From NCBI GenBank assembly GCA_002007465.1, contig LNAC01000231.1, positions 1,335,384-1,399,383 on the forward strand: a stretch of 64,000 bases of DNA, given 5' to 3'. The notes below the pieces were generated by a model, which was given only the letters and a program-made list of their open reading frames with translations, was not told where the DNA came from and did not search any database. Origin of the DNA: Ailurus styani. Its lineage: Eukaryota > Chordata > Mammalia > Carnivora > Ailuridae. Below are positions 11,641-23,135 of this stretch, in pieces (positions within the stretch are counted from its first letter, which is position 1; the number at the start of each line of letters is the position of its first letter). A program made the position numbers and the translations under genes.

Positions 11641-14035
11641 CCAAATCGCTATCATTTATCAGTCTTCCAAGCCCTCATGAAGCTAAAAAATCCTACCTGT
11701 AGAATAAATATGGACTTTAAAGTAAATTATGATCTCTTTTATTATTTAGGGTTGTAAAGCACAAAAGGAAGAAATTAATGTCTATTGAGAGTGATTTAAA
11801 TTAGCACTGGACCAAAGGGCCTAAAATAAACAATTCTGGAGTCAAATTAAAATGCAAATAAATAGCACTATTCTGGCTTCCCTTTGGCTACAATCATACA
11901 TGCTTAAAATACACAATATCTATGCACTACTAAGTGCTGGAGATTGTGGTATGGGCACTAAATTAAATTTTCTCTCTCTCATCAAGTCTTAAACAATTCA
12001 GAAATAGAAGTAGGTATCAAAGAGATGATACCAAAATACCAGCATTGCTGTTACCAATGCTAGATTGGAGGATTCATTTTAAACCTGTAAGTCCGTGGGC
12101 TTCCTGGTACTCTCACCTAAGCAGGCGTTGAGACACCCCTCTGAAGGATAATTTAAGTCTATGGGAACAGACAGTCCTACCCCGACAGCTGGAAGCAGGA
12201 TACTTCAAACACTTAGTGTGTTGCAAAGATAGAGTCCACATGGGTGAGTGACTTTTCACACCCAGCAATTTGGAGCAATTGTATTCCACAGTTGCCATCA
12301 GGTCATTCTTTTTGCCAAAGGGAAGATAGAGTAAGAAGTGGAGAGAGTTACTCAAGATAATATGCATTATTTTTGTATGTCCTTGAAAATCCTGCAATGC
12401 ATATTAAGTACAAAATGGCAAAGAATATTTTAACAAGTTCAAGTACATTTTCAGACTATACTCTTTTATAAAATGTGATACATATTACATAATATATGTA
12501 CTTATATAAAATACATCCAGTGTTTGTATGTGTGTATGTGTATATATACACATACGCACACTTCAAGAAACATTTTAGAATAAATTATTTTTGCAGACTA
12601 CCAAACAAGTCTTTATTTAAGTGACTGCAATATAATGACATCTAAGTGGTAGGAAACAGTTGACATGCCTGACTTCTATTCAGACATATGTGTTAGAAAG
12701 ACTCATGCATTTGAAGTGGTGTGTGCGACAGCAGCATATAATAGTATCAGGAAGACCAATTTTTTATAATTCTCTCTTATATGTATATATTTTAAATATT
12801 TTGTTGGTATCAATGACAGTATTTTTTTGTTGAGCACAAGGTGGCAGAATAAAGACCAATAGGTAGTCCTTAAAAGATTTTCATTCTATGTGAAGACTTT
12901 GGCAGCAATTAAAACCGACATTTTTGTACATTTTGTAAAACCTACGTTTAAAATACTTCAGCTCACGTATCCTCATAAGGACATGCTTCTACTACCACAA
13001 CTGAAAAAATTAACAATTCCAATGTCCTCTCATTTGGTTGTTATCCAGATTTCCCCAATTACACTCAAAAAATATTTTAGTTTTTTTAAACTCCAGTACC
13101 CATTTAAAAAGTCATATATTGCAAGAAAGATTCTTATGTCTCTGAAATCACATTTAATCCAGAGAATCCTCCTACTCTTTGAGAGAGAAATTTTTTTCTC
13201 TTGACTTTGACTTTCTTACAAAATCCAAACAACTGGCTTTGAGGATGTCCCAAATTATGGATTTGTCTGATTATTTCAAAATGATATCACTTAACTTGTT
13301 TCTCTAATTCCAATACTTGTAAACCACAAGTTATGTATATGCTTTATTCAGAAGAAACATTTTTCTCAAGACTACTTTATTGGTAATGATTTATATACTT
13401 TACACTGCATAGCAGAAGAGATCCAAACTGTCAAGTGGTCCTATTATTAGCAAATGCTAATACTGCCTACTTGGATGGGGTGGTGACAGCCAAGATCCTT
13501 CCATAATAAAGGTACATTTTTCTCTTCACAATTAGTAAGTAACATACGGAGTAATACCTGATCACTCTCATCCTCCCAAACAATCTATGGGCCACAGGTT
13601 TTAGCTTCCCTTGATCTTCCTGCTTAAATTAGATATTATATTGGTGCTTTTTAAATCTACCTTTTTTTTCCTACATTAGTTTCTTTCCCTGTGTCTTTTC
13701 TTTCTTTTTTGGAATATGTCTATTGACTCATGGAAATTTTTTATTCAAATATTTTATAAGCATTTATGATCATTGCTATTTGTTCTCTATTTTTAATGTT
13801 CAATTTTTTCAAATTAGATCAGTGGGAGAGCCTTCAATGTGAATCCTGTCTTTTGATAGGAGCTCATTAGTTTCTGAACAACTTCTCACTTTATTGCACC
13901 ACATGATAATCAGGACTTGATTGTATTTTCCTGGCCACAATCTGTAATCAGCCATTTCTCCAAGGGCCTTTGGTTCCTTCCAGAAGTCAGTGGTTTTCAG
14001 AAACCAGGGTCTATGCTCTAAGCATCTGCAAGTGT
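11641..14035. other. Gene-free stretch, possible old LINE debris at right
   Basis: Mostly unique AT-rich DNA. A 104-codon frame at 12890-13204 has no domain. From about 13650 to 14035 the text faintly resembles antisense ancient LINE sequence (a TTTCTCCAAGGGCCTTTGG block), but I cannot assign it. Confidence 0.4.
12534..12555. repeat. Perfect 22-base palindrome in a TG/TA tract
   Basis: GTATGTGTATA and its reverse complement abut. The palindrome lies in a simple TG/TA/CA tract, so it probably arose from microsatellite drift. Confidence 0.8.
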
Positions 14036-14062
14036 GATGTCACTACTTCTATGGCACTATTT

Positions 14063-14256
14063 TTTTTAAGATTTTATTTATTTATTTGACGCAGAGAGAG
14101 AGATCACCAGTAGGCAGAAAGGCAGGCAGAGAGAGAGAGGGAGAAGCAGGCTCCCTGCTGAGCAGAGAGCCCGATGTGGGGCTTGATCCCAGGACCCTGA
14201 GATCATGACCTGAGCCGAAGGCAGAGGCTTTAATCCACTGAGCCACCCAGGTGCCC
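14063..14256 (-). mobile_element. CAN-SINE with perfect TSD
   Basis: A minus-strand copy whose head complement CTGAGCCACCCAGGTGCCC is at the right. TGGCACTATTT occurs at 14052-14062 and again at 14257-14267. The middle keeps the AGTAGGCAGAAAGGCAGGCA purine block typical of the mustelid-type copies. Confidence 0.95.
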
Positions 14257-14439
14257 TGGCACTATTTAATTATTAAAGGAGAAATGCACAAATAAAGGAA
14301 TTTATTACCCACCTCAATATATTAGAAAAGGATTTTAAAATGTATTAAAAAGACAATACAAGTATTTTAAGAAACTACGTGAGTCTAGAGATGAAGATTT
14401 TCTTAAGCAAGACCAAGAGCTATAAAATTTAAAAAGTCT

Positions 14440-15248
14440 TACAGCCAGGAATACCAAAAGCAAAACCAATAGTCAAACAATATGACTGGAAGAGATATTT
14501 GTAATTCAAAAGGTAAAAGATAATACATGTAATATCCAAACACACTTTTATTCTGAAAAGAATAAGGCAAACAACCAAAAGAAATATGTATGAAGGTTTA
14601 AATGGAAGTTAATAGATGAGCAAATCCAGTCAAGCAGCAAACATGAAAAATGCCCATAATTCATAGTCATCATAGAAATCCAAATGTCCAGGCACATTTT
14701 ACTTTTCTCACTGGCAAACATTCTTAAATAGACATCTTGCTGACTTGTGTGAATAAGGGAGAAAGGATGCTTACACATTTAGTAGAAAAGTGAGTTATCA
14801 TATCCTTTTCAGAAATCAATCCAGCAATCCTTTTCAGAAATCAATCCAGCAATGTCTATCAAAATAAAAATTATCTACTGTCTTTGAGCCAAATTTCGAA
14901 CTCCTGAGCTCCAAGCTATAGAAAGAAAAATGTATATTCTTAGAATATTATGGAGAAATATATGATTATGCCTTCACTGGCTATCATGGAGGGAAAAAAT
15001 AAGCATATTATGGAGAAAAACATAAATTGAAAACTCTTCAACAGAAGAATACATACCAAGGAACAGTATACAGTCATTAAAAATAATGAATTAGGACCGG
15101 GAGAAGAGTTTCTGGTAATGTTGAGTGAGATAATCAAGATGCTAAAATGGATGTAAATTCAGATTCTAATTTAAAAAAACCAAAAAGGCCAAATAATCCC
15201 TCCATATATTGCTTATGGATACACATATTAACATACTAGGGCTTTAAA
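14440..15248 (+). mobile_element. Probable very old L1 3' region
   Basis: The text follows the order of an old sense-strand L1 3' end in degenerate form: ATGACTGGAAGAGATATTTG, CATCATAGAAATCCAAATGT, AATCAATCCAGCAATGTCTA, AACAGTATACAGTCATTAAA and AATGTTGAGTGAGATAATCA. No frame is left. Family and borders are uncertain. A 25-base tandem duplication sits inside it at 14802-14851. Confidence 0.55.
14802..14851. repeat. Tandem duplication, 25 bases x2
   Basis: A unit beginning ATCCTTTTCAGAAATCAATC is repeated once, exactly and head to tail. It is probably a recent slippage or repair event, or an assembly slip. Confidence 0.9.
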
Positions 15249-15286
15249 AGACACCCTTAAGAAAAGAAAAAGACAAGCCATAGTCT
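15249..15286 (+). mobile_element. Short sense L1 ORF2 fragment
   Basis: The phrase AAAGACAAGCCATAGTCTG, preceded by ACACCCTTAAGAAAAG, matches a sense-strand stretch of the L1 ORF2 C-terminal region. At 15287 the sequence switches to L1 in the opposite orientation. In L1 order this piece falls between the end of the inverted block on its right and the start of the sense block at 21564. Confidence 0.6.
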
Positions 15287-17056
15287 GCCCAGGCTTTCTT
15301 CTAGGAATTTTATGGCTTTAGGTCTCACATTGAAGCTTTAATCCATTTTGAGTTTATTTTTGTGTATGGTGTAAGAAAGAGGTCCAGTTTTATTCTTTGG
15401 CATGTAGGTACCCAGTTTTCCCAACACCCTTTGTTGAAGAGACAGTCTTTTTCTCATTGTATATTCTTGCCTCTTTTGCCATAGATTGACCATAAACATG
15501 TGGGTTTATTTCTGGATTCTATTCTATTCTATTGATCTGTGTGTGTGTGTGTGTTTGGACCAGGACCATGCTGTTTTGATTACTGCAGCTTTGTAGTGTA
15601 TCTTGACATCTGAAATTGCAATACCTTCAACTTTGTTCCTCTTTTTTAAGTTTGCTTTGGGTATTTCTGGTCCTTTGTGGTTTCATAAACATTTTAGGAT
15701 TCTTCATTCTTTTGTTTTATAAAAACTGTTGGTTTTTGATGGGAATTACATTAAATCTGTACATTGCTTTGGGAAGTATGAACATTTTAACATATTGGCA
15801 CTTTTAGTCCATTAGCACAGAATTTCTTTCCATTTGGGGGGTCATCTTCAATTTCTTTCCTGAGTTTTTACAGTTCTGGGAATAAAGGTCATTCACTTCC
15901 TTGGTTAGGTTTATTACTAAGCATTTTATTCTTTTTGATACAATTTTAAATGGGATTGATTTCTAATTTCTCTTCCTGCTATTTCATTACTAGTATATAT
16001 AAATACAACAGATTTATGAATATTAATTTTGTATCCTACAACTCTACTGAATTGATTTACAGTTCTAGTAGTTTTTTGGTGGAATCTTTAGGGTTTTCTA
16101 TTTATAGTATCATGACATCTGCTAATAGTAAAAGTTTTACTTCTTCCTTACCAATTTGGATGCCTTTTATTTCTTTTTCTTATCTGACTGCTGTGGTGAG
16201 GACATCCCGTACAATACTGAATAAAAATGGTGAGAGTGAACATCCTTATCATTTTCTTGATCTTGAAAGTTTTCAGTTTTTCACCATTGAGTATGATGTT
16301 AGTTGTGTTTTACATATATGGACTGTATCATATTGAGGTATATTCCCTCTAAAACTACCTTGCTTAGAGTTGTTACCATGAACGATTGTACTTTGTCAAA
16401 TGCTTTTTCTGCATCAATTGAGATGATCATATCATTTTTATCATTTCCCTTGTTAATGTCATGTATCACATTAATTGATTTGCAAATATTGAACCACCTT
16501 GCATCTATGTAATAAATCCCACTTGATCATGGTGAACGATTTTTTTTAATGTATTGTTGGGTTCTGTTTGCTAATATTTTGTTGAGGGTATCTGCATCTA
16601 TGTTCATCAGAGACATTGGCCTGTAGTTATTATTTTCTGTACTGTTTTTATCTGGTTTTGACACCAGGGTAATGCTGGCCTTGTCTAAAGAATTTGGAAG
16701 CTTTCCTTCCTCTTCTATTTTTTTTTTAACAGTTTAAGAAGAATAGGTATTAACTCTTCCTCGACAGAATTCACCCGTGAAGCCCCCTAGTCCAGGACTT
16801 TTGCTTATTGGGAGTTTTTTTCATTACTCCCATGTAATGGGAATCATGTAATGATTCCATGTAATTGCTAATAATCGATCTGTTCAAATTTTCTATTTCT
16901 TCCTGCTTCAGTTTTGGAAAGTTATATGTTTCTAGGAATTTATCCATTTCTTCTAGCCTGTCAATTTGTTGGCATACAGTTTTTCATAATATTCTCTTAT
17001 AATCCTTTGTATTTCTGTGGTATCAATTATTATTTCTCCTCCTTCACTTACATTAT

Positions 17057-17457
17057 TTTTAAGATTTTATTTACTTGAGGGGTGCCTGAGTGACTCAGTT
17101 GGTTAAACATCTGCCTTTGGTGCAGGTCATGATCTCAGAGTCCTGGGATCAAGCCCCACATCGGGCTCCCTGCTCAGCAGGAAGCCTGCTTCTCCCTCTG
17201 CCTCTGCCTGCTGCTCCCCCTGCTTGTGCTCTCTCTCTATGTCAAATAAATAAGTAAAATCTTTTTTAAAAAAACTTTTTAAAGATTTTATTTATTTGAG
17301 AGAGAGAGAGATCAACCACAAACAAGGGGGAGGGGCAGAGGGAGAATTAGACTGCCCGCCAAGCAGGGAGCCAAATGTGGGGCTCAATCCCAGGACCCTG
17401 AGATCATAACCTGAGCCAAAGGCAGATCCTTAACTGACTGAACCACCTAGGCTCCCC
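17057..17457 (-). mobile_element. CAN-SINE split by another SINE
   Basis: The A-tail complement (TTTTTAAGATTTTATTTACT) is at 17057-17078 and the body is at 17275-17457, ending with the head complement before CTCTCTTCC. The two parts are separated by the plus-strand SINE at 17079-17274. The split point lies in the tail, and the interrupted piece carries the duplicated target. Confidence 0.85.
17079..17274 (+). mobile_element. CAN-SINE nested in a SINE tail
   Basis: The head GGGGTGCCTGAGTGACTCAG leads into CAGTTGGTTAAACATCTGCC and the tail TCAAATAAATAAGTAAAATC. Flanking near-identical AAGATTTTATTTACTTGAG and AAGATTTTATTTATTTGAG are the target duplication, copied from the tail of the resident minus-strand SINE. 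The two elements therefore form an inverted pair with tails facing and arms of about 190 bases. Confidence 0.9.
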
Positions 17458-18136
17458 TCTCTTCCTACATTTCTGATTTCTTTGAGTCCTCTATTTTTTG
17501 ATGGGTCTGGCTAAAGGTTTATCAATTTTGTTTATCTCAGCAAAAAACTAGTTCCTCATTTCATTGATCTGTTCTATTGTTCTTTTAGTCTCTATCCCAT
17601 TTCTTTCTGTTCTAATCTATATTCTTTGCTTCCTTCTACTGGCTTTGAACTTTGTTCTTCTTTTTCTAGCTCCTTTAAATATAAGATTAGGTCGTTTGAG
17701 AATTTTCTTGCTTCTTGCATTACTATAATCTTCTCTTTTAGAACAGATTTTGCTGTATCCCAAAGATTTTGCACCGTTGGGTTTTCATTTTCATTTGTCT
17801 CCATATATTTTTTTGATTTCTTCTTTGCTTTCTTAGTTGACTTATTCATTGTTTAGTAGCATGCTACTTAGCCTCCATGTGTTCATGCTCTATCCAGATT
17901 TTTCCTTGTGACTGATTTCTAGTTTCATTCTATTGTGGTCCAAGAAGACATATGATATGATTTCCGTGTTTTTTAATTTATTGAGATTTGTTTTGTGCCC
18001 TAACATGTGATCTATTCTGGAGAATGTTTCACGTGCACTTGAAAAGAATGTGTATTCCTGTGTTTTTGGTTGGAATGTTCTGAATGTATCTGTTAGATCA
18101 ATCTAGTTCAATGTGTTACTTAAAGCCACTGTTTCA

Positions 18137-18338
18137 GGGCACCTAGGCACCTCAGTCAGTTGGGCATCCAACTCTTGGTTTCAGCTCAGGTCCTGATCTC
18201 GGGATTATGAGGTTGGGCCCCACATTGGGCTACACACTCAGCACAGAGACTGCTTGTCCCTTTCTCTCCTTTCCTCCCCCCACTTGCACTCTCTCAAATA
18301 AATAAATAAATAAAACCTTTAAAAATAAATAAATAAAT
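18137..18338 (+). mobile_element. CAN-SINE, old variant, inside L1
   Basis: The head GGGCACCTAGGCACCTCAGT leads to CAGTTGGGCATCCAACTCTT, the old carnivore-wide SINEC variant, and ends in an (AAAT)n tail. The target duplication is CCACTGTTTC (18127-18136) and CCATTGTTTC (about 18339-18348). Confidence 0.92.
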
Positions 18339-21300
18339 CCATTGTTTCCTTGCTGATTTTCTTTCTGGATGATTTATCCATTGTTGTAAGTGTGCTGTTA
18401 AAGTCCTCTACTATCATTGTATTACTGTCAATTTTTCCTTTTATGTCTGTTAAGATTTGATTTATGTATTTAGGTGCTCTGATGTTCAATGCATATTTAC
18501 AATTATTATATCCTCGTTTGATTATGCTCTTTATCATTATGTAGTGCTGTCTCTTGTTACAGGCTTTGTTATAAAGTCTCTTTTGTTCAATATAAATATT
18601 GCTACCCCAACTTTCTTTTTGCTTTCATTTGCATGAGTTTTTTCATCCCTTCATCTTCAATCTGCATGTGTATTTAGGTCTGAAATGAGTTTCTCATAGA
18701 AAGAATACAGATGCATCTTGCTTTTTTATCCATTTAGTCATCCTATCTCTTCTGATTGGAATATTAAACCATTTATATTCAAAGTAATAATTATTGAAAA
18801 ATATGTACTTTTGGCCATTTGGTTATTTGTTTTATGGTTTCTACATTTCTCCATTCTTTTCTTCTCTTGCTCTCTTCCCTTGTGGTTTTCTGGCTTTCTT
18901 TAGTGATATACTTGGATTCCTTTCTCTTTATTTTTTTGCATATCTATTACTAGTTTTTCATTTGTGGTTACCATTAGGCTTAGATATAATAGCTTATGCA
19001 TCTGGCAGTCTACAGTAACTTGATAGTCATTTATGTGTGGGCCCATTCTAAAAGCACTAAAATTTTTCTCCACCCATCCACATTTTATGTATCATACTTC
19101 ACATTTTTTCTGAATTCCTTGACTCATTTTTATGGATATAGTTGGTTTCGAACTGCTTTTGTGCTTTAACCTCTGTACTGGTTTTATAAGTGATTAATCT
19201 AGTACTTTCATTAATGTTTATATTTACCCATGAATTTTTTTCCTTTCCTACTTTTCTTAATCCTGAAAATTTCTTTCCACTGGAGAATTCCCTTTAATGT
19301 TTCTTGTAAGACTGGCTTAGTGGTTTTAATTTTTGTTTGTCTGGGAAACTCTATCTCTCCTTCTATTCTAAAGGATAGTCTTGCTGGGGAGAGTATTCTT
19401 GGCTGCAGGTTTTTCCTTTCACCACTTTGACTATATCATGCCACTTTCTTCTGGGCAGCAAAGTTTCTGCTGAAAAATCAGTTGATAACTCTGTAGTATT
19501 TCCTCTACATGTAACCATTTTCTCTTGCTGCTTTTAAAATTCTCTATCACTACATTTTGCCATTTTTATTATTATTTGTCTTAGTGTAGACCTCCTTAGG
19601 TTGATTTTGTTGGGGACTCTCTCTGCCTCCTGGATCTGGATGTCTGTTCCCTTCCCCAGAATAGGGAAGTTTTCAGCTATGATTTCTTTGAATAAATTTT
19701 CTGTCCATTTCTCTTTCTCTTCTCCTTCTGGAATCCCTATAATGCAAATGTTATTACTCTTGGTAATGTTGCTGAGTTCCCTTAACCTAGTCTCATTTTT
19801 TTATTATTCTTTTCTGGGTTTTTGTTTGTTTGTTTGTTTTTGCTATTCAGCTCAGTTGCTTTCCAATACTCTTGTCTCATAGCTTGCTGACCAGTTCTTC
19901 TGCCTCCTCCAGTCTACTATTGATTCCTTCTAATGTATTTTTAGTTTCAGTTATTGAGTTCTTCATCTCAATGGGCTCTTTCTTATATCTTCTATCTCTT
20001 TGTTGAAGGTCTCACTGGGATCCTCCAATCTTTTCTCAGGTCCAGGGAATGTCTTTATGACTGTTACTTCAATTTCTTTCATTTGGGACAAATTTATCTG
20101 TGTCCTCACTTTGCTTAACCCTCTGTGTTTGTTCCTATATATTAGGAATGCCAGTTACATATTCTGATCTTAAAAGTAGTATCCTTATGAGGAAAAGGTT
20201 TTGTGGTGTCCTTTGGTATAATGTCCCCTGTTCAACAGAACCAAGTGCTTCAGCAGTGTCTCTTATGTTTGTTGTGTGTACACTACTGTTGTGGCTGACA
20301 GTTGTTTGCCTTCAGTCTATGGAACAGTAATGGCCCACTTTGCCTGTTTGCAGTGTATGGTCCCTGTGCTGTTAAGAAACCAGTTTGGGGCCACCAAGGG
20401 ATTTTAGTTGCATGGTGTCAGCAGTCAAACCAAATGCCTTCCTTCAGCGCATTTCCAAGGCTGCAGTCACACTGGACCAAAAAGCATTCTCTCTGTGTTG
20501 TCCCCTGAAAGGCTTTTGTTGGTGGGTGGGGCCAACAGTCAGGTCAGATGCCTGTCAGGGCTGCAGACACACTGACTGGCAGGGGACTCTCTGTACTGGG
20601 AGTCATAATGTTCAGCTGCTGTAACTCTGAGTGTACCAGCGCGTGTGGTTATCTTCCCCTCTCCTCAGGGCAAGAGTCACTTTGGAGTAGCACAGTCCCT
20701 ACCAGGGCTGCTTGCAGGATGAAAGGCTTTGGAGGGTCTCCTGCCCAGTGTTATCAAGTTAGGTGGAGAGTGTTTGCAATGTTTCCTGCCGGTATTCGGT
20801 ATTGGGCTATCTAGGCTGGGAGTCAGGTGGGTAGGGGAGAGAAAAAGGCGCCTGTTAACTCTTTCATTCTTGGTGAATCTCCTAAAGATTCCAGCTCCTC
20901 CAGCAGGCATTCTAAGATTAGCGAATAAGTTTCCTTCAAGTAAACCCCAGATGCTTTTCAAACTGCTGCCTCTATGCTGTGTCTTGGTGGTGACTTTTTT
21001 GTTTGTTTTGTTTTGTTTGTTTTTGTTATGCTGTCTCTTTAAGGACAAGAACCCCATTTTCTATCACCCTCTGGCTCTCCTAGAGCTGAGCCCACTGATT
21101 TTTAAAGTACCTGATGTTAAGCTGGTTGTAAATTTTTTTAATATATTATATATATTTTATATATGTCTATATTAATTTTTAATAGTTACTACTTTATATG
21201 TATTAATTTTTTTTTATGTTAAGCCACATGGGTTTCAAAGCCAACGTCTATGGGATCTCATCTTCCCAGTGCAGGTCCCCCATGTCTGGAGTACCTAGTA

Positions 21301-21703
21301 TGGGATCGGCTCCTCTCCCTTCTCCATGCCTATGGGGATCTCCCATTTGTGGTTATTCTCTCCTGCCATTTGGACCTTGACCATATCTCCATCCCTCCTA
21401 TCTTTTTCTGTGTGTCCTCCTCTCTTATATTGACTGTGGCAAGTCTCTTCTGCCAATCTTCTCATTGTTTTTTGAGTTCCATGCACTGATGTGGCTGTTA
21501 TCTAAGTATGTCCATGGGATGAGGTGACCTTAGGATCTTCCGACTCTACCATCTTTCCAGAAGTTGACAATAAACCATTTTAAAGATGAGCAAAAAATGT
21601 GTAGGGATACTCATAAAAAAGATATGCAAATGTCCAGTAAGTACACGAAAAAAGTTCAATATAAGTAACCATTAGGAAAATACGTATTAAAACACTAATG
21701 CAG

Positions 21704-21856
21704 GAGCACCTGGGTGGCTCAGTCAGTTAAGCATTAAACTTAAGCTTAGGTCATGATCTCAGAGTCCTGGTACTGAGTCCCACCTCCTCAGGCCTCCTGC
21801 TCAATGGGAGTCTCCTTCTTCCTCTCCCTCTCCAGCTGCCCCTCACCCCTGTTCAT

Positions 21857-21891
<35 letters not shown>

Positions 21892-21950
21892 CTCTCTCTC
21901 TCTCTCTCTCAAATAAATAAATAAAATATTTTTAAAAATAAAGAAATAAA
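21704..21950 (+). mobile_element. CAN-SINE with (CA)n(CT)n in its middle
   Basis: The head GAGCACCTGGGTGGCTCAGT leads into CAGTTAAGC and a diverged body. The CT-rich middle has become (CA)n at about 21858-21888 followed by (CT)n to 21911, then AAATAAATAAATAAAAT. The copy is older. Confidence 0.9.
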
Positions 21951-21965
21951 ATAAAATACAATGTG

Positions 21966-22140
21966 AGGGGCACCCGGGTAGTGCAGTTGGTTAAGCAACC
22001 AACTCTTAATTTGGGCGCAGGTCATAATCTCAGGATTTTGAGATCAAGTCCCACATCCGGCTTGCTCTGGACATGGAGCCTGCTTATGATTCTCTCTTCC
22101 TCTCCTTCTGCCCCTCCCCTCTCTCTTTAAAAAAATAAAT
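21966..22140 (+). mobile_element. CAN-SINE, old variant
   Basis: The head GGGGCACCCGGGTAGTGCAG leads to TTGGTTAAGCAACCAACTCT, and the body ends in a CT-rich tract with an A-rich tail. It directly follows the preceding SINE, so the L1 has taken two insertions at nearly one point. AAATACAATG-type text on both sides is a possible target duplication. Confidence 0.88.
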
Positions 22141-22681
22141 ACAATGGGTAAAATAAAATGTGATACCACTGCTTATCCACTAGAGTATTTAAAACAACTG
22201 ACAATATCAAGAATTGGTAAGCATGTGGAGAAACATTGCTGGTGGGAACATGCAATGGTACAGCACTTTGAAAAAATGGTAGTTTCTCAAAAAGTTGAAC
22301 ACATACTTACAATATAACCCAGAAATTCCACTCCTGGGTGTCTATCCAAGAAAAATGAAAATATACATTTACAAAAACACTTTTATATAAATAAGCATTA
22401 TTCATAAACACTGTTCGGGATAATTCATAATGGTCAAAAACTAGACAATCCATATACCCATCAACTGGTCAATGGATAAGCAAAATGTGGTACATTCACT
22501 ACTCAGCAATTAAAGGAACAAAATATTAATACATGCAGCAACATGGATAAACCTCAAAAGCACTATATGAAGAAACTAGACACAAAAGATTACACAGTGC
22601 ATGATTCCATTAAATAAATTTCTAGAAAAGGCAAAATTATAGAGATAAAAAGATCAGTGATTATCTGGGGCTAGGGTAGGA

Positions 22682-22846
22682 ACAAGAGGTAACTGCAAAA
22701 AACATAAGAGAATTTTTTTTTAAGTGAAATGTTATAAAGCCAGATTGTGGTGATGGTTGCATANACAAGAGGTAACTGCAAAGGGACATAAGAGAATTTT
22801 TTTTTAAGTGAAATGTTATAAAGCCAGATTGTGGTGATGGTTGCAT
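22682..22846. repeat. 82-base duplication around a single N
   Basis: The block at 22682-22763 is repeated at 22765-22846 with a few substitutions near AACTGCAAA. The one intervening base is N (22764). Both copies are L1 3' UTR text that normally occurs once, so it is probably an unmerged contig overlap. Confidence 0.95.
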
Positions 22847-22887
22847 AATGATATAAATGTACTAAGCTTCTTTGAATTATAGACTTT

Positions 22888-23077
22888 ATTTATTTTTTTA
22901 AAGATTTTCTTCATTTATTTGAGAGAGAGAAGGGGAGAGCACAGAGGGAGAGTGAAAGGGAGAAGCAGACTCCCCGCTGAGCAGAGAGCCCACCGATGAG
23001 GAACTTAATTCCAGGAATCTGAGATCATGACCTGAGCCAAAGGCAAATGTTTAAACAACTGAGCCACTCAGGCGCCC
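22888..23077 (-). mobile_element. CAN-SINE with TSD, inside L1
   Basis: A minus-strand copy with head complement CTGAGCCACTCAGGCGCCC at the right. AATTATAGACTTTA (22876-22889) and AATTATATACTTTA (about 23079-23092) flank it with one mismatch. Confidence 0.93.
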
Positions 23078-23135
23078 AAATTATATACTTTAAATGGTAA
23101 TTTTGTGGTATGTATTATACTCCAATGAAGTTGTT

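Larger units (their letters stand above)
15287..21563 (-). mobile_element. Old L1, near full-length, inverted, with nested SINEs
   Basis: Reading the minus strand from 21563 leftward gives the L1 5' UTR start (AAGATGGTAGAGTCGGAAGA), a long 5' region, and ORF2. ORF2 landmarks appear in order. Endonuclease text with IRAPKYINQILTDIKGKID and VEDFNSTL lies at 18319-18537. The NLWDTAKSVL and LKELEKEEQSSK region lies at 17592-17849. Reverse transcriptase text continues to about 15290. All frames carry stops and frameshifts. SINEs occupy 17057-17457 and 18137-18338. The L1 proper is about 5.7 kb and lacks roughly the last 1 kb plus the 3' UTR. L1 encodes an RNA-binding protein and a nuclease/reverse transcriptase, and this copy is dead. 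Confidence 0.93.
21564..23135 (+). mobile_element. Old L1 3' part, sense, abutting the inverted L1
   Basis: Sense L1 begins with CCATTTTAAAGATGAGCAAA just right of the L1 5' end and continues through GATATGCAAATGTCCAGTAA, AGAATTGGTAAGCATGTGG and GGATAAACCTCAAAAGC. It ends with a 3' UTR of the GTGATGGTTGCATAATGATA type. SINEs at 21704-21950, 21966-22140 and 22888-23077 and the single-N duplication at 22682-22846 interrupt it. It is collinear with the part of ORF2 missing from the inverted block, so both are probably pieces of one insertion. Confidence 0.88.

Noticed and set aside
12890..13204. 104-codon plus-strand frame
   Set aside because: It has no recognisable domain, splice context or conserved motif, and its composition fits chance in AT-rich DNA.
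15950..16336. 128-codon plus-strand frame
   Set aside because: It is the antisense strand of L1 ORF2 reverse transcriptase sequence; the real protein remnant is on the minus strand.
17057..17457. A regularly spaced repeat pair, considered as an array
   Set aside because: These are two nested SINEs with tails and target duplications, not a spacer-repeat array. This is a vertebrate genome, so CRISPR is not expected.
20729..21175. 148-codon plus-strand open frame, the longest in the window
   Set aside because: It lies in the inverted L1 5' UTR region, reads as low-complexity hydrophobic sequence, and has no domain.
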